A stretch of 64,000 bases of DNA from Chitinophagales bacterium (GTDB taxonomy: Bacteria > Bacteroidota > Bacteroidia > Chitinophagales > CAIODY01), in NCBI GenBank assembly GCA_947449695.1, contig CANFST010000001.1, forward strand, positions 62,001 through 126,000. Reading direction: 5' to 3'. The notes beneath the pieces were generated by a model. The model had not been told where the DNA came from and searched no databases. It was given only the letters and a program-made list of their open reading frames with translations. Numbering within the stretch: the stretch's first letter is position 1; each line of letters begins with the position of its first letter. Of this stretch, positions 51,588 to 60,330 are shown piece by piece. The translations under genes and the position numbers were made by a program.

Positions 51588-52807
51588 ATTTTGTTTTTTA
51601 AAGTCAATAAACTACTGTCACCATAACTCAAAAAACTAAAATTATTTTGCAGAGCATAATCATAAATCTTTTTCCAATCATCGCCTACAAACGCAGCAAT
51701 TAGCAACAAGAGTGTGCTTTTGGGTTGATGAAAATTGGTGATTAGTCTTTTAACAATTTTAAATTCATAACTCGGCAAACACATAATTTGTGTGGCAGCT
51801 TCAATTTTCGATAAATTATTTTCGTGCAAATAATTCAATATCGCCTGCATCGAATCGGCTTTTGAAATTTGTAAATGTTGGTTTTCCAAAGCATAAAATT
51901 GCGGCACAAAAAAAGGATTGCTTTCTTTTTTAATTAGCCGAACACCAATCCAATAAAGGCTTTCCAAAGTTCGTAAAGTCGTTGTACCAACAGCCACAAT
52001 TTCATTTTTCAATTTTAATTGTTCAATTAATTTTTGCTCAATCAAAATATTTTCTTTGTGCATCGTATGCTGTAAAACATCGTCAGATTTCATCGGCAAA
52101 AAAGTACCAGCACCAACATGAAGCGTTACATACCCCACTTCAATTTTCTTCTTTTCTAAGTTATCAAAAATACTTTTAGTAAAGTGTAAACCTGCTGTTG
52201 GAGCGGCAACTGCTCCATTTTTTTCGGAATAAATGGTTTGATAGCGTTCCTCATCTGCATTATCTGCTTTGTGTTCGATGTATGGCGGAAGCGGCAACAA
52301 ACCAATGGCCTCCAAAATTTTCCCAAAAGAAAAATTGCCGCTCCAGTTAAATTCAATCAAGAAGCTATCTTTTTCTTTTTCAGTTTTCTTTGCTTTTACA
52401 ATTACATTTTCGTTTTCAATTTGCAATGATTTTTCTAGCAAAATGTTTTCTTTCCAACTTTTTGCATTACCCACAAAACAACGCCAAATGCAGGTTTGCT
52501 GTACGTTCATCGACAACTCTTGTTGCGAAAATGGCGCAACAGGTTCTAAGCAAAAAATTTCGATAGGTTTATTTTTGCCAATGTCAAACAACATTCGGGC
52601 ATGAATAACTTTGGTGTTGTTGAATACCAAAAAAGAATCGGCAGAAAGAAAATTTGTCACATTCAAAAACTGACTTTCTTTAATTTCCCCATTTTCATAA
52701 ATCAATAATTTTGAAGCATCGCGTTGTGCCAATGGATGTTGTGCAATCCGCTCTGGTGGCAAATTGTAATTGTATTCGGATAAAGAATTTCTGCTTGGCT
52801 GCATCAT
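51584..52807 (-). CDS. queA: S-adenosylmethionine:tRNA ribosyltransferase-isomerase
   Basis: Transfers and rearranges the ribosyl group of SAM onto preQ1 in tRNA to give epoxyqueuosine. 407 residues, longer than the 356 of E. coli but normal for Bacteroidota. Visible motifs: YNLPPERIAQHPLAQRDASKLL (14-35, shown in parts), FVGNAKSWK, LLPLPPYIEHKAD, RYQTIYSEKNGAVAAPTAGLHFT, VTLHVGAGTFLPMK, VGTTTLRTLESLYW and TNFHQPKSTLLLLIAAFVG. The gene overlaps its neighbours by four bases on both sides (GH38 gene upstream, small exported protein downstream), an odd operon for a tRNA-modification enzyme. Confidence 0.95.
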   Translation of the reverse strand: MMQPSRNSLSEYNYNLPPERIAQHPLAQRDASKLLIYENGEIKESQFLNVTNFLSADSFLVFNNTKVIHARMLFDIGKNKPIEIFCLEPVAPFSQQELSMNVQQTCIWRCFVGNAKSWKENILLEKSLQIENENVIVKAKKTEKEKDSFLIEFNWSGNFSFGKILEAIGLLPLPPYIEHKADNADEERYQTIYSEKNGAVAAPTAGLHFTKSIFDNLEKKKIEVGYVTLHVGAGTFLPMKSDDVLQHTMHKENILIEQKLIEQLKLKNEIVAVGTTTLRTLESLYWIGVRLIKKESNPFFVPQFYALENQHLQISKADSMQAILNYLHENNLSKIEAATQIMCLPSYEFKIVKRLITNFHQPKSTLLLLIAAFVGDDWKKIYDYALQNNFSFLSYGDSSLLTLKNKI

Positions 52808-55494
52808 TTACAAATTTCTTCGTCAATAATTTTTTGAACAAATTGTTGTGCTTTTTTTAAATCAAATGCTTGATGTTCTTGAGTATAAATATCAAATAGG
52901 ATTTGTCCCGATTGCGATGCTTTATAGTTGGTATGCCAATAATTATTTAGTGCATACAAAAACAATTTCGATGTTTTCGGACAGTCATTTGTCCATACTT
53001 TTCCAAAATCCGAACGCATCTCACTTTCAATTTTATCTAATTCATACAAGTTGGCTTGCGGACAAAATATTGTAACGCCATAGCGTTCATTTGAAATATC
53101 AATCCAAGTTTGAGCCGCAAAATAGTCTTTGTTTGCTCCATTAATTTGCGTTTTACATGGTGTATAAAAACCTCCATCAACGCTAATTCTGTAGGTAGGA
53201 TTGTCTATTTCTAATGGCAGTGCTATGTGCATTGCCTCTTTGTCAAAATTATTTTTTTTGAACAAAGTATAGGTGCAATGACTTATTTCACCACTAACAT
53301 CGCCTTCAGTAAACAGTTTGAAGCTATCAATAAATTTGTTTTGAATTGGAGGATTCACCAAAAGAAAACTATCTGGATTTAGTCCATCAATAAAAATTAA
53401 TGGTGAACCACTAATTTCATTCATCAACATTTCATCTTTGTCTTCCCATTTTATTGATGGATTAATGGATGATTTCATTTTGATATTCTTCAACAAAACA
53501 TCGAAATAATATTGCGCCGAATCCACAAATCGTTTTTTAAAATTCCATTGCTTAATAGTAAAAGTATCATTGGGTGCGCTGATGCTACACCATGCCCCCC
53601 AAGTGTGTTCGTGCCACATCACAATGCTTCTTTTTGCCCGATATAAAAGTTGTTCATCCAGTTTTATTTGATGTTGTTCGGCATATTTTTCTAGCGCCGA
53701 AATTTTTAAACTCAACATTCTTGCATCACCTTCTTCTTTTGCCGAACTGAATGCCCCATCTTCCCAATAGCCAGTAAAATCCCCACTTTGCACAGGAATT
53801 TGCTTACCATATTTTTTTTCAAAATCTTCAAACACTTCATTGGTTGAGGCGATTTTTATTTTTGGAGAAGCATACATTTTATTCCATTTTTCAACAAAAG
53901 CAGAAAGAGAAGAATCAACTGGTCCATTGTCAGAACCAATATTGTAACGCCATTGCACAATAGAATATGGATAATTATTGTGCTGCAATTCATCCATGTA
54001 ATTACCAATTTTTTCTTGCCCTCGTTCGTTGATGTCGCCAACTTTAAAACCATGAAAAGAAGAATAGCCTTTGCCGCAAGTCCAAAATAAAACACTATCT
54101 TTTCCGCTTACTGATTTCCACCAAAACATTTTATCGGCTTGTGCTTTTAATGTGTTTCCAATTCTATCACCATGGTCAGGAAATTGTTCCATGTAATTTG
54201 GTGCATGGCTCACATATCTGATTCCGTGTTTTGTCAACGCACTAACTATTCCCCAGCTCATGCCTGGAATGTCGCTCTGCATGGCACTTTTAATCGGTAG
54301 TTGGAATTGCGTTCTCAAATTCGCAGCATAATCAACTGTCCAATTCAATTCATCTTGCGTCATCAAACCAGTTAATTCATTGGCGTAAAATGCAGATAAT
54401 CCGATTTGATTTTTCTTTACTGCTTCAAAAAAATCTTGGCGTTGTTGAGGCGTTACAATTTTTAGAAAATTCTCTACAGCCCAAGCTGATTCAATATTCC
54501 ACTTAAATGGTGCTTTGCTTTTTTCGGTTAGTTTAATCTGCCGAAGTGCATTAATGATATTTTGATTTTGAATTTGTTCCACTTGCTCCTGCAAATGCGA
54601 ATAACCGATATCATTGTGAGAATGCGGCAATAAATAAATTTCGCGATAAACAACTGGTTCTATTTTTAAAATAGTGTCTAATAATTTTCTGTGTGAATTA
54701 TTTACAACTATGTGTAAATGCTTTGTGGATGATACTTTTGAGATATTGATGTTAAAATCATTGTAGTTGGTTGAAAAACTTTTTTCAATACTTCTATCAT
54801 CAATTTTGATGGTAATTTTTTTATTATCATCCACATCAAAAATCTTGAAGTTCAAAACCTGTTCATGATTATTTTGAAACTCAAAAGGAAATGGTTTTAT
54901 CCAAATTTTATTTTTGTATTCAAATTGATAAGCCATCATCCAGTCTTCACTTTGTTGATTTTCACCCACCAATTTCAATTTTATTGGGGAATGATTTTTC
55001 AAGTTTTTTGTTTCAATTTTCAAAATTGCATAGCCATGTAAATCGCCAAAAATATCTTTCTTCTTATAGTCGTAAAGTAAAGCTGTACTATCGTTTGAGG
55101 AATTGAATATTTGATATGGGGGGTAATTTTTTTGCAGCGTTTTTATTTTTATTTTGAAATTATCATTCACATAAAAATCAAAAAAACGAGTGCCAGAATT
55201 GGTGCCTGTAGAATGTGCAAATACCCAAATGATGTAAACGGATTTTTGTTTTTCAGAAAAGTTAATAGTATCAGTTAGCCATTCAATTTTCATTTTTCCA
55301 TCATTACATCTGGTTAATAAAGAATGATTGATGATATCGCTGTGCATAGAAATGTAAGGCAAAATTTCGCCACTAATTCTTTCACTATAACCATTGATTA
55401 CTTTTTGATTACCCCAATTTGGAGTGTTATATGATTGAGCATTGACAAAGGTTTCAATGCTCGTGAACAAAACAATTAGTAACAGCTTTTTCAT
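52804..55494 (-). CDS. Exported alpha-mannosidase (GH38)
   Basis: Hydrolyses alpha-mannose linkages of N-glycan-like or other mannans. 896 residues with a signal peptide (about 1-19, ending VNAQ). After an N-terminal beta domain (20-280), the catalytic domain starts with LPHSHNDIGYSHLQ, where His291, His293 and Asp295 are placed as zinc ligands. Asp408 in QSDIPGMSWG is the likely nucleophile, and WHEHTWGAW provides another zinc-site His. The C-terminal part is beta-rich. No CTD is seen. Its stop overlaps the queA start and its start overlaps the yigZ stop, so all are coupled. Confidence 0.88.
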   Translation of the reverse strand: MKKLLLIVLFTSIETFVNAQSYNTPNWGNQKVINGYSERISGEILPYISMHSDIINHSLLTRCNDGKMKIEWLTDTINFSEKQKSVYIIWVFAHSTGTNSGTRFFDFYVNDNFKIKIKTLQKNYPPYQIFNSSNDSTALLYDYKKKDIFGDLHGYAILKIETKNLKNHSPIKLKLVGENQQSEDWMMAYQFEYKNKIWIKPFPFEFQNNHEQVLNFKIFDVDDNKKITIKIDDRSIEKSFSTNYNDFNINISKVSSTKHLHIVVNNSHRKLLDTILKIEPVVYREIYLLPHSHNDIGYSHLQEQVEQIQNQNIINALRQIKLTEKSKAPFKWNIESAWAVENFLKIVTPQQRQDFFEAVKKNQIGLSAFYANELTGLMTQDELNWTVDYAANLRTQFQLPIKSAMQSDIPGMSWGIVSALTKHGIRYVSHAPNYMEQFPDHGDRIGNTLKAQADKMFWWKSVSGKDSVLFWTCGKGYSSFHGFKVGDINERGQEKIGNYMDELQHNNYPYSIVQWRYNIGSDNGPVDSSLSAFVEKWNKMYASPKIKIASTNEVFEDFEKKYGKQIPVQSGDFTGYWEDGAFSSAKEEGDARMLSLKISALEKYAEQHQIKLDEQLLYRAKRSIVMWHEHTWGAWCSISAPNDTFTIKQWNFKKRFVDSAQYYFDVLLKNIKMKSSINPSIKWEDKDEMLMNEISGSPLIFIDGLNPDSFLLVNPPIQNKFIDSFKLFTEGDVSGEISHCTYTLFKKNNFDKEAMHIALPLEIDNPTYRISVDGGFYTPCKTQINGANKDYFAAQTWIDISNERYGVTIFCPQANLYELDKIESEMRSDFGKVWTNDCPKTSKLFLYALNNYWHTNYKASQSGQILFDIYTQEHQAFDLKKAQQFVQKIIDEEICK

Positions 55495-56096
55495 TCGATA
55501 TTTTTTAGACTTACACTTTTTAAATGTTGCAATTTGTTTAAAATGGATTCAAAATTTTCAAGTGGAATTGCAACTTTAATTTCGCAAAACAATTCAATTT
55601 TTTTTGAAACAATATTCAGCGAATTTGCTTTTACAATATTCATCACTTCGCCTAATTGTGTATAATCGCATTCTATAGAAATTTCTTTTTCAATTGATTT
55701 GGTAACGATTTCAACGTAGTTCAACGCCAATGTTGTTGCAGTTTTGTAAGCATTGATTAAACCTGGAACACCCAATAAAATTCCGCCAAAATATCTTACC
55801 ACAACAACTAAAATGTTGGTTAAATTTTTAGAATCAATTTGATTTAAAATTGGCTTACCTGCTGTGCCACTTGGTTCGCCATCATCGCTGCTGCGAAAAT
55901 TGTTTTTATCATTCCCAATTCTATAGGCAAAGCAATGATGAACTGCTTTTGGGTGTTCTTCTTTTAATTTTGATAATTGAATTTTAAATTCTTCCACCGA
56001 TGAAATTGGAAATGCAAACGCAATGAATCTGCTGCCACGGTCAGTAAATTCAGCTATCGTAGTTGCTTTGATTGTTGTATATTGAAATTCAGTCAA
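55491..56096 (-). CDS. YigZ/IMPACT family protein
   Basis: 201 residues. The N-terminal UPF0029 domain has the family signature: FIAFAFPISSVEEF, HHCFAYRIG, SDDGEPSGTAGKPIL and VVVVRYFGGILLGVPGLINAYK. The C-terminal domain is the ferredoxin-like DUF1949-type. The protein is soluble; relatives interact with translation factors, but the bacterial function is unclear. Its stop codon overlaps the GH38 start by four bases, so it heads a coupled yigZ-GH38-queA-small protein set. The upstream gene is divergent with an 18-base gap. Confidence 0.92.
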   Translation of the reverse strand: MTEFQYTTIKATTIAEFTDRGSRFIAFAFPISSVEEFKIQLSKLKEEHPKAVHHCFAYRIGNDKNNFRSSDDGEPSGTAGKPILNQIDSKNLTNILVVVVRYFGGILLGVPGLINAYKTATTLALNYVEIVTKSIEKEISIECDYTQLGEVMNIVKANSLNIVSKKIELFCEIKVAIPLENFESILNKLQHLKSVSLKNIE

Positions 56097-56114
56097 AGAA
56101 TATTTTTTGCGAAA

Positions 56115-57122
56115 ATGCTAATTAAGTTTTATTTTGCTATCAAATTTACAAGAAAGGTGAAAATAATTTTATTGATTATTTCAATATTGGTATCAACAAT
56201 GGTAATTACTTTTTCTTGCAAAAAGGAATATCAGGATGGTAGCACGACTATACTATCGGATAATCCTTACAGCCATATTATTTATCCACCAAATATCACT
56301 CCGCCTGTTATTGATAGCAATAGTTTTGTGGGTATTCATAAATACATTTTTCAAGCTCGTTGCGCCATGCCTGGGTGTCACGATGGAACTTTTGAACCCG
56401 ATTTCAGAACAGTTCAAAGTGCTTATAGCACGTTGATTTTACAACCTGTAGTAAAAAATAATACAGCACATAGTTTTGTTTATCGAGTTAAACCTTATGA
56501 TGCTGCGATGAGTTGGTTGCACGAAAGAATCATTACCAACGATAAAGTTTTAGGGCGAATGCCTATTTATGATTCGATGTTGCCACCACATCAAATTACC
56601 CAAATATCAAACTGGATAAACAGCGGTGCACCTGATATGTTTGGCAACTTAGCTAATCAACCTAATGCCAATCCGCAAACATTTGGTTTTGTGGCTACTA
56701 TTCCAGTTGGAGGCAATCCATATCGAATTGATTCAATAAGAAAAGGCAATCCATTTATGCCATTTTTAGTTCCTAACAATACACAATTAACTATTTGGTT
56801 TGGTGTGTACGATGATATTCAAACGCCGCTACAATTAACTTATAACAAAGTAAAATTTAGTGCAAATGCTTTAGGTTTTAATAGTGCATCTTCGTACAAC
56901 TTGAATAGTGTAACAACACCAGTTTGGATGGATAATTTGTTTTCTATGCACATGCCATACTATTACTATTACACAATTAATACTGCTTCGTTACCCAATG
57001 GGCAACCCATTTATTTCAGATTTTATACGCAAGATAATCAGCACACACAGCCTGTTGAATTACCTGCTGATGGATGGGATTTTTATCAGCAGAGTTACTT
57101 TTCTTTAATCGTTGCTCCTTAA
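56115..57122 (+). CDS. Lipoprotein with a c-type haem motif of CX4CH form
   Basis: 335 residues. From ATG 56115 (another ATG at 56082 would overlap the yigZ start region) the N-terminus is basic, then hydrophobic (about 16-33) and ends in a lipobox-like TFSC at Cys35, so it is probably a lipoprotein. A haem-binding type motif follows: ARCAMPGCHDG with Cys83, Cys88 and His89, then KPYDAAMSWLHERI and GRMPIYDSMLPPH with Met149 as possible distal ligand, then ISNWINSGAPD, which is the last helix of a cytochrome-c-like domain. The C-terminal 170 residues are beta-rich. Redox function is inferred; no partner gene is adjacent. Confidence 0.7.
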   Translation: MLIKFYFAIKFTRKVKIILLIISILVSTMVITFSCKKEYQDGSTTILSDNPYSHIIYPPNITPPVIDSNSFVGIHKYIFQARCAMPGCHDGTFEPDFRTVQSAYSTLILQPVVKNNTAHSFVYRVKPYDAAMSWLHERIITNDKVLGRMPIYDSMLPPHQITQISNWINSGAPDMFGNLANQPNANPQTFGFVATIPVGGNPYRIDSIRKGNPFMPFLVPNNTQLTIWFGVYDDIQTPLQLTYNKVKFSANALGFNSASSYNLNSVTTPVWMDNLFSMHMPYYYYYTINTASLPNGQPIYFRFYTQDNQHTQPVELPADGWDFYQQSYFSLIVAP

Positions 57123-57327
57123 TTTTTACGTTAAAGTTGGAGAATTTTAGTTTGTTTATCTCTTAAAAAAAATTAATCCAATAATTTTAATTAACTGATA
57201 CATATAAATAATATCATAAATAAAGTCAAAGCATTTTATAAATAGCGTTTTAAAACTTTTATTTGGATCAACTTTATTTTACTTTTAACATGATTAACAA
57301 TAAGTAAATTTAATTTTCTAAAACAAT

Positions 57328-57335
57328 TACATTTG
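57328..57335 (+). promoter_or_regulatory. Bacteroidota -7 box upstream of the dipeptidase gene
   Basis: TACATTTG, an exact TAnnTTTG match 20 bases before the ATG at 57356. The rest of the 233-base gap (57123-57355) is AT-rich with no other feature that I can see. Confidence 0.5.
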
Positions 57336-57355
57336 CCACTCAAAAAAATATAATC

Positions 57356-58723
57356 ATGCAAGTTTGGAAAGAATACCAAGAAAAAAATAAAGAACGTTTT
57401 TTAAATGAGTTGTTAGATTTATTGCGCATTCCATCGGTTAGCGCAAGAACAGAAAACAATGCCGACACGGCAAAATGTGCCGAAGAAGTTAAGCAACGAA
57501 TGATTGAAGCTGGTGCTGATAATGTTGAAGTGTGCCCTACTGCTGGTCATCCAATAGTTTATGGTGAAAAAATTATTGATGCTTCAAAACCAACAGTTTT
57601 GGTTTATGGGCATTATGATGTACAACCTGCTGACCCTTTAGAATTGTGGACTTCACCACCATTTGAACCTGTTATTAAAGATGGTAAAATCTATGCTCGT
57701 GGAAGTGCTGATGATAAAGGACAGTTTTATATGCATGTGAAAGCATTTGAAACCATGATGAAAACTAACACTTTACCTTGTAATGTGAAGTTCATGATTG
57801 AAGGTGAAGAAGAAGTGGGCAGCAATAATCTGGGTATTTTCTTAGAAAAAAATAAAGAGAAATTAAAAGCCGATGTGGTTTTGGTTTCCGATACTTCCAT
57901 GATTAGCATGGAAAACCCCAGCTTGGAAGCAGGTTTGAGAGGTTTAGCTTATATGGAAGTAGAAGTTGTAGGACCCAATAAAGATTTGCACAGTGGTGTG
58001 TATGGTGGTGCTGTGGCTAATCCTGCCACAATTTTAGCAAAAATGATTGCATCATTACACGATGAAAATAATCACATTACCATTCCAGGATTTTATGATG
58101 ATGTAATAGAATTAACCGCTGCCGAAAGAGAAGAATTGAACAGAACACCATTCGATTTAAGCGAATACAAAAAAGATTTAGGCATCAACGAAGTGTGGGG
58201 TGAAAAGGGTTTCAGCACTTTGGAGCGAACTGGCATTCGCCCGACGATGGAAGTGAATGGCATTTGGGGTGGTTATACTGGCGAAGGTGCAAAAACAGTT
58301 TTGCCTTCAAAAGCAAATGCAAAAATTTCGATGCGATTAGTGCCGAATCAAAAAAGTGAAACGATTTCCAATTTATTCAAAGCACATTTTGAAAAAATTG
58401 CTCCGCCTTATGTTACGGTAAAAGTTACAGCACATCATGGCGGTGAACCTGTGGTAACACCTACGGATAGTGTGGCTTACAAAGCTGCACACAAAGCCAT
58501 TGAAACTACTTTTGGTAAATCACCAATTCCAACTCGTGGTGGTGGAAGTATTCCAATCGTAGCGCTTTTTGAAAGTGTATTAGGATTAAAAACTGTGTTG
58601 ATGGGCTTTGGTTTGGATAGCGATGGATTGCATTCGCCTAATGAGCATTACCATGTTTTCAATTACTACAAAGGCATTGAAACCATTCCGTTTTTCTTCC
58701 AATATTTTTCTGAAATGAGTTAA
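57356..58723 (+). CDS. M20 family dipeptidase
   Basis: 455 residues, cytoplasmic, no signal peptide. Zinc ligands and catalytic residues of the M20 family are present: His86 and Asp88 in VYGHYDVQP, the bridging Asp119 in GSADDKGQ, the catalytic Glu in EGEEEVGS (150-157), SDTSM for the next ligand, and the late HSPNEHYH. The dimerisation lid domain (about 190-310) contains RGLAYMEVEVVGPNKDLHSG. The size and the RGLAYMEVEV segment match CNDP/PepV-like dipeptidases of Bacteroidota. The gene has its own promoter box and a strong hairpin terminator. Confidence 0.92.
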   Translation: MQVWKEYQEKNKERFLNELLDLLRIPSVSARTENNADTAKCAEEVKQRMIEAGADNVEVCPTAGHPIVYGEKIIDASKPTVLVYGHYDVQPADPLELWTSPPFEPVIKDGKIYARGSADDKGQFYMHVKAFETMMKTNTLPCNVKFMIEGEEEVGSNNLGIFLEKNKEKLKADVVLVSDTSMISMENPSLEAGLRGLAYMEVEVVGPNKDLHSGVYGGAVANPATILAKMIASLHDENNHITIPGFYDDVIELTAAEREELNRTPFDLSEYKKDLGINEVWGEKGFSTLERTGIRPTMEVNGIWGGYTGEGAKTVLPSKANAKISMRLVPNQKSETISNLFKAHFEKIAPPYVTVKVTAHHGGEPVVTPTDSVAYKAAHKAIETTFGKSPIPTRGGGSIPIVALFESVLGLKTVLMGFGLDSDGLHSPNEHYHVFNYYKGIETIPFFFQYFSEMS

Positions 58724-58822
58724 AAATTCAAAAATCATATAAGTTTATGGTTAAAATTATTTTCAAACTTAACTATAACAAAGGCTTTAGAACTTATTTG
58801 CAACTCAATTACATTTTTATTA

Positions 58823-58850
58823 AAAAATAGCGCATAAATGCGCTATTTTT
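58823..58850 (+). terminator. Terminator hairpin between dipeptidase and lpxC-fabZ
   Basis: Perfect 12-bp stem AAAAATAGCGCA / TGCGCTATTTTT with loop TAAA. The last strand TATTTTT plus the following G also spells TATTTTTG, a promoter -7 box for the next gene. Confidence 0.85.
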
Positions 58851-58851
58851 G
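58844..58851 (+). promoter_or_regulatory. Candidate -7 box of lpxC-fabZ embedded in the terminator stem
   Basis: TATTTTTG matches TAnnTTTG and lies 38 bases before the lpxC-fabZ start; it shares seven bases with the 3' arm of the hairpin at 58823-58850. Confidence 0.4.
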
Positions 58852-58889
58852 TTTCCATTTTTCAAAAAACAAATCAATATAATCGCACT

Positions 58890-60293
58890 ATGAGCGACAT
58901 GCAATGTACTTTAAAATCAGCAGTTTCAATTTCTGGTTACGGTCTTCATACAGGTAAAAACGTTACACTTACTTTCAAACCTGCTCCCGTAAATCATGGT
59001 TTCAAATTCAAACGAATTGATTTGCCCGACCAACCCATCATCAATGCTGATGCTGATTTGGTGGTAGATGTATCGAGAGGTACAACCTTAGAACAAAATG
59101 GTGCAAGAGTTTCAACTGTTGAGCATTCATTGGCGGCCTTAGTTGGAATGGGATTAGATAATGTGTTGATTGAAATGGACGGAATGGAGGTTCCAATTAT
59201 TGATGGCAGTTCACAACCATTTATTGAAGCCATTGAAAGTGTAGGCGTAGAAGAGCAAAGTGCAGTTAGAGAATATTTTGTATTGAATTCAACAGTGCAA
59301 TATTTCGACCCCATTAAGAAAGTTGAAATGACAGCTGTACCTGCTGAAGATTATCAAATTTCAGTGATGGTTGATTATAATTCACCAGTTCTAGGAACAC
59401 AACATGCTACTTTGCATAATATTTCTGAATTCAGAGGAGAATTTGCTGCATCACGTACATTTTGTTTTTTACATGAATTAGAATTATTGCTCGATAACAA
59501 CTTGATAAAAGGCGGTGATTTGAGCAACGCAATTGTTGTAGTTGATAAATTGGTGAGCGATGAAGAATTGGCTCGGTTAGCAAAATTATTCAATCGCGAA
59601 AAAGTGAGTGTAATGAAAGAAGGTATTTTGAATAATGTTGATTTACGTTATCAAAATGAACCTGCCCGCCATAAACTTTTAGATGTAGTTGGTGATTTAG
59701 CTTTAATTGGAACACCGATAAAAGGAAAAGTATTTGCAAGCCGCCCAGGGCATGCTAGCAATGTTGAGTTTGCTAAAAGAATTAAAGCTTACATCAAAGC
59801 TTCAAAAAACAGAAATGTAGTGCCTGAATACGATCCGAATGCAAAACCTGTTTTTGATATTCGTCAAATTGAAAAAGCATTACCGCACAAATATCCATTC
59901 TTATTAGTTGACAAGATTATTGAAATGACGGAAACACAAGTTGTTGGTATAAAAAATGTAACTTTCAACGAACATTTTTTTCAAGGACATTTCCCTGGAA
60001 ACCCCGTGATGCCTGGTGTTTTGCAAATTGAAGCTATGGCACAAACAGGAGGAATATTAGCATTGGGAACTGTTCCAGACCCACATAATTATGATACCTA
60101 TTTTGTAAAAATCGACAAATGTCGATTTAAAAACAGAGTAGTGCCTGGCGATACCTTGATTTTAAAATTAGAATTGCTTAGCCCAATTCGTCGTGGTATT
60201 TGCGAAATGAAAGGCACTGCATATGTCGGGAATAAAATTGTTACCGAAGCAGAATTAATTGCAAAAATTGTTCGTAAAGAAGATGTTCAATAA
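58890..60293 (+). CDS. lpxC-fabZ: Fused LpxC (UDP-acyl-GlcNAc deacetylase) and FabZ (hydroxyacyl-ACP dehydratase)
   Basis: Two enzymes in one 467-residue chain. Residues 1-305 are LpxC, the committed lipid A step, with zinc ligands His79 (VEHSLAALVG), His262 and Asp266 (RHKLLDVVGD) and the catalytic His289 in RPGHASN. Residues about 322-465 are FabZ, which dehydrates 3-hydroxyacyl-ACP, with HKYPFLLVDKI, catalytic His368 in QGHFPGNPVMPG and Glu382. The fusion is common in Bacteroidota and links the two uses of hydroxyacyl-ACP. lpxA follows 37 bases later. Confidence 0.97.
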   Translation: MSDMQCTLKSAVSISGYGLHTGKNVTLTFKPAPVNHGFKFKRIDLPDQPIINADADLVVDVSRGTTLEQNGARVSTVEHSLAALVGMGLDNVLIEMDGMEVPIIDGSSQPFIEAIESVGVEEQSAVREYFVLNSTVQYFDPIKKVEMTAVPAEDYQISVMVDYNSPVLGTQHATLHNISEFRGEFAASRTFCFLHELELLLDNNLIKGGDLSNAIVVVDKLVSDEELARLAKLFNREKVSVMKEGILNNVDLRYQNEPARHKLLDVVGDLALIGTPIKGKVFASRPGHASNVEFAKRIKAYIKASKNRNVVPEYDPNAKPVFDIRQIEKALPHKYPFLLVDKIIEMTETQVVGIKNVTFNEHFFQGHFPGNPVMPGVLQIEAMAQTGGILALGTVPDPHNYDTYFVKIDKCRFKNRVVPGDTLILKLELLSPIRRGICEMKGTAYVGNKIVTEAELIAKIVRKEDVQ

Positions 60294-60330
60294 ACCTAAC
60301 CTTAATAATTAAAACAAAAAATTATTCTGC

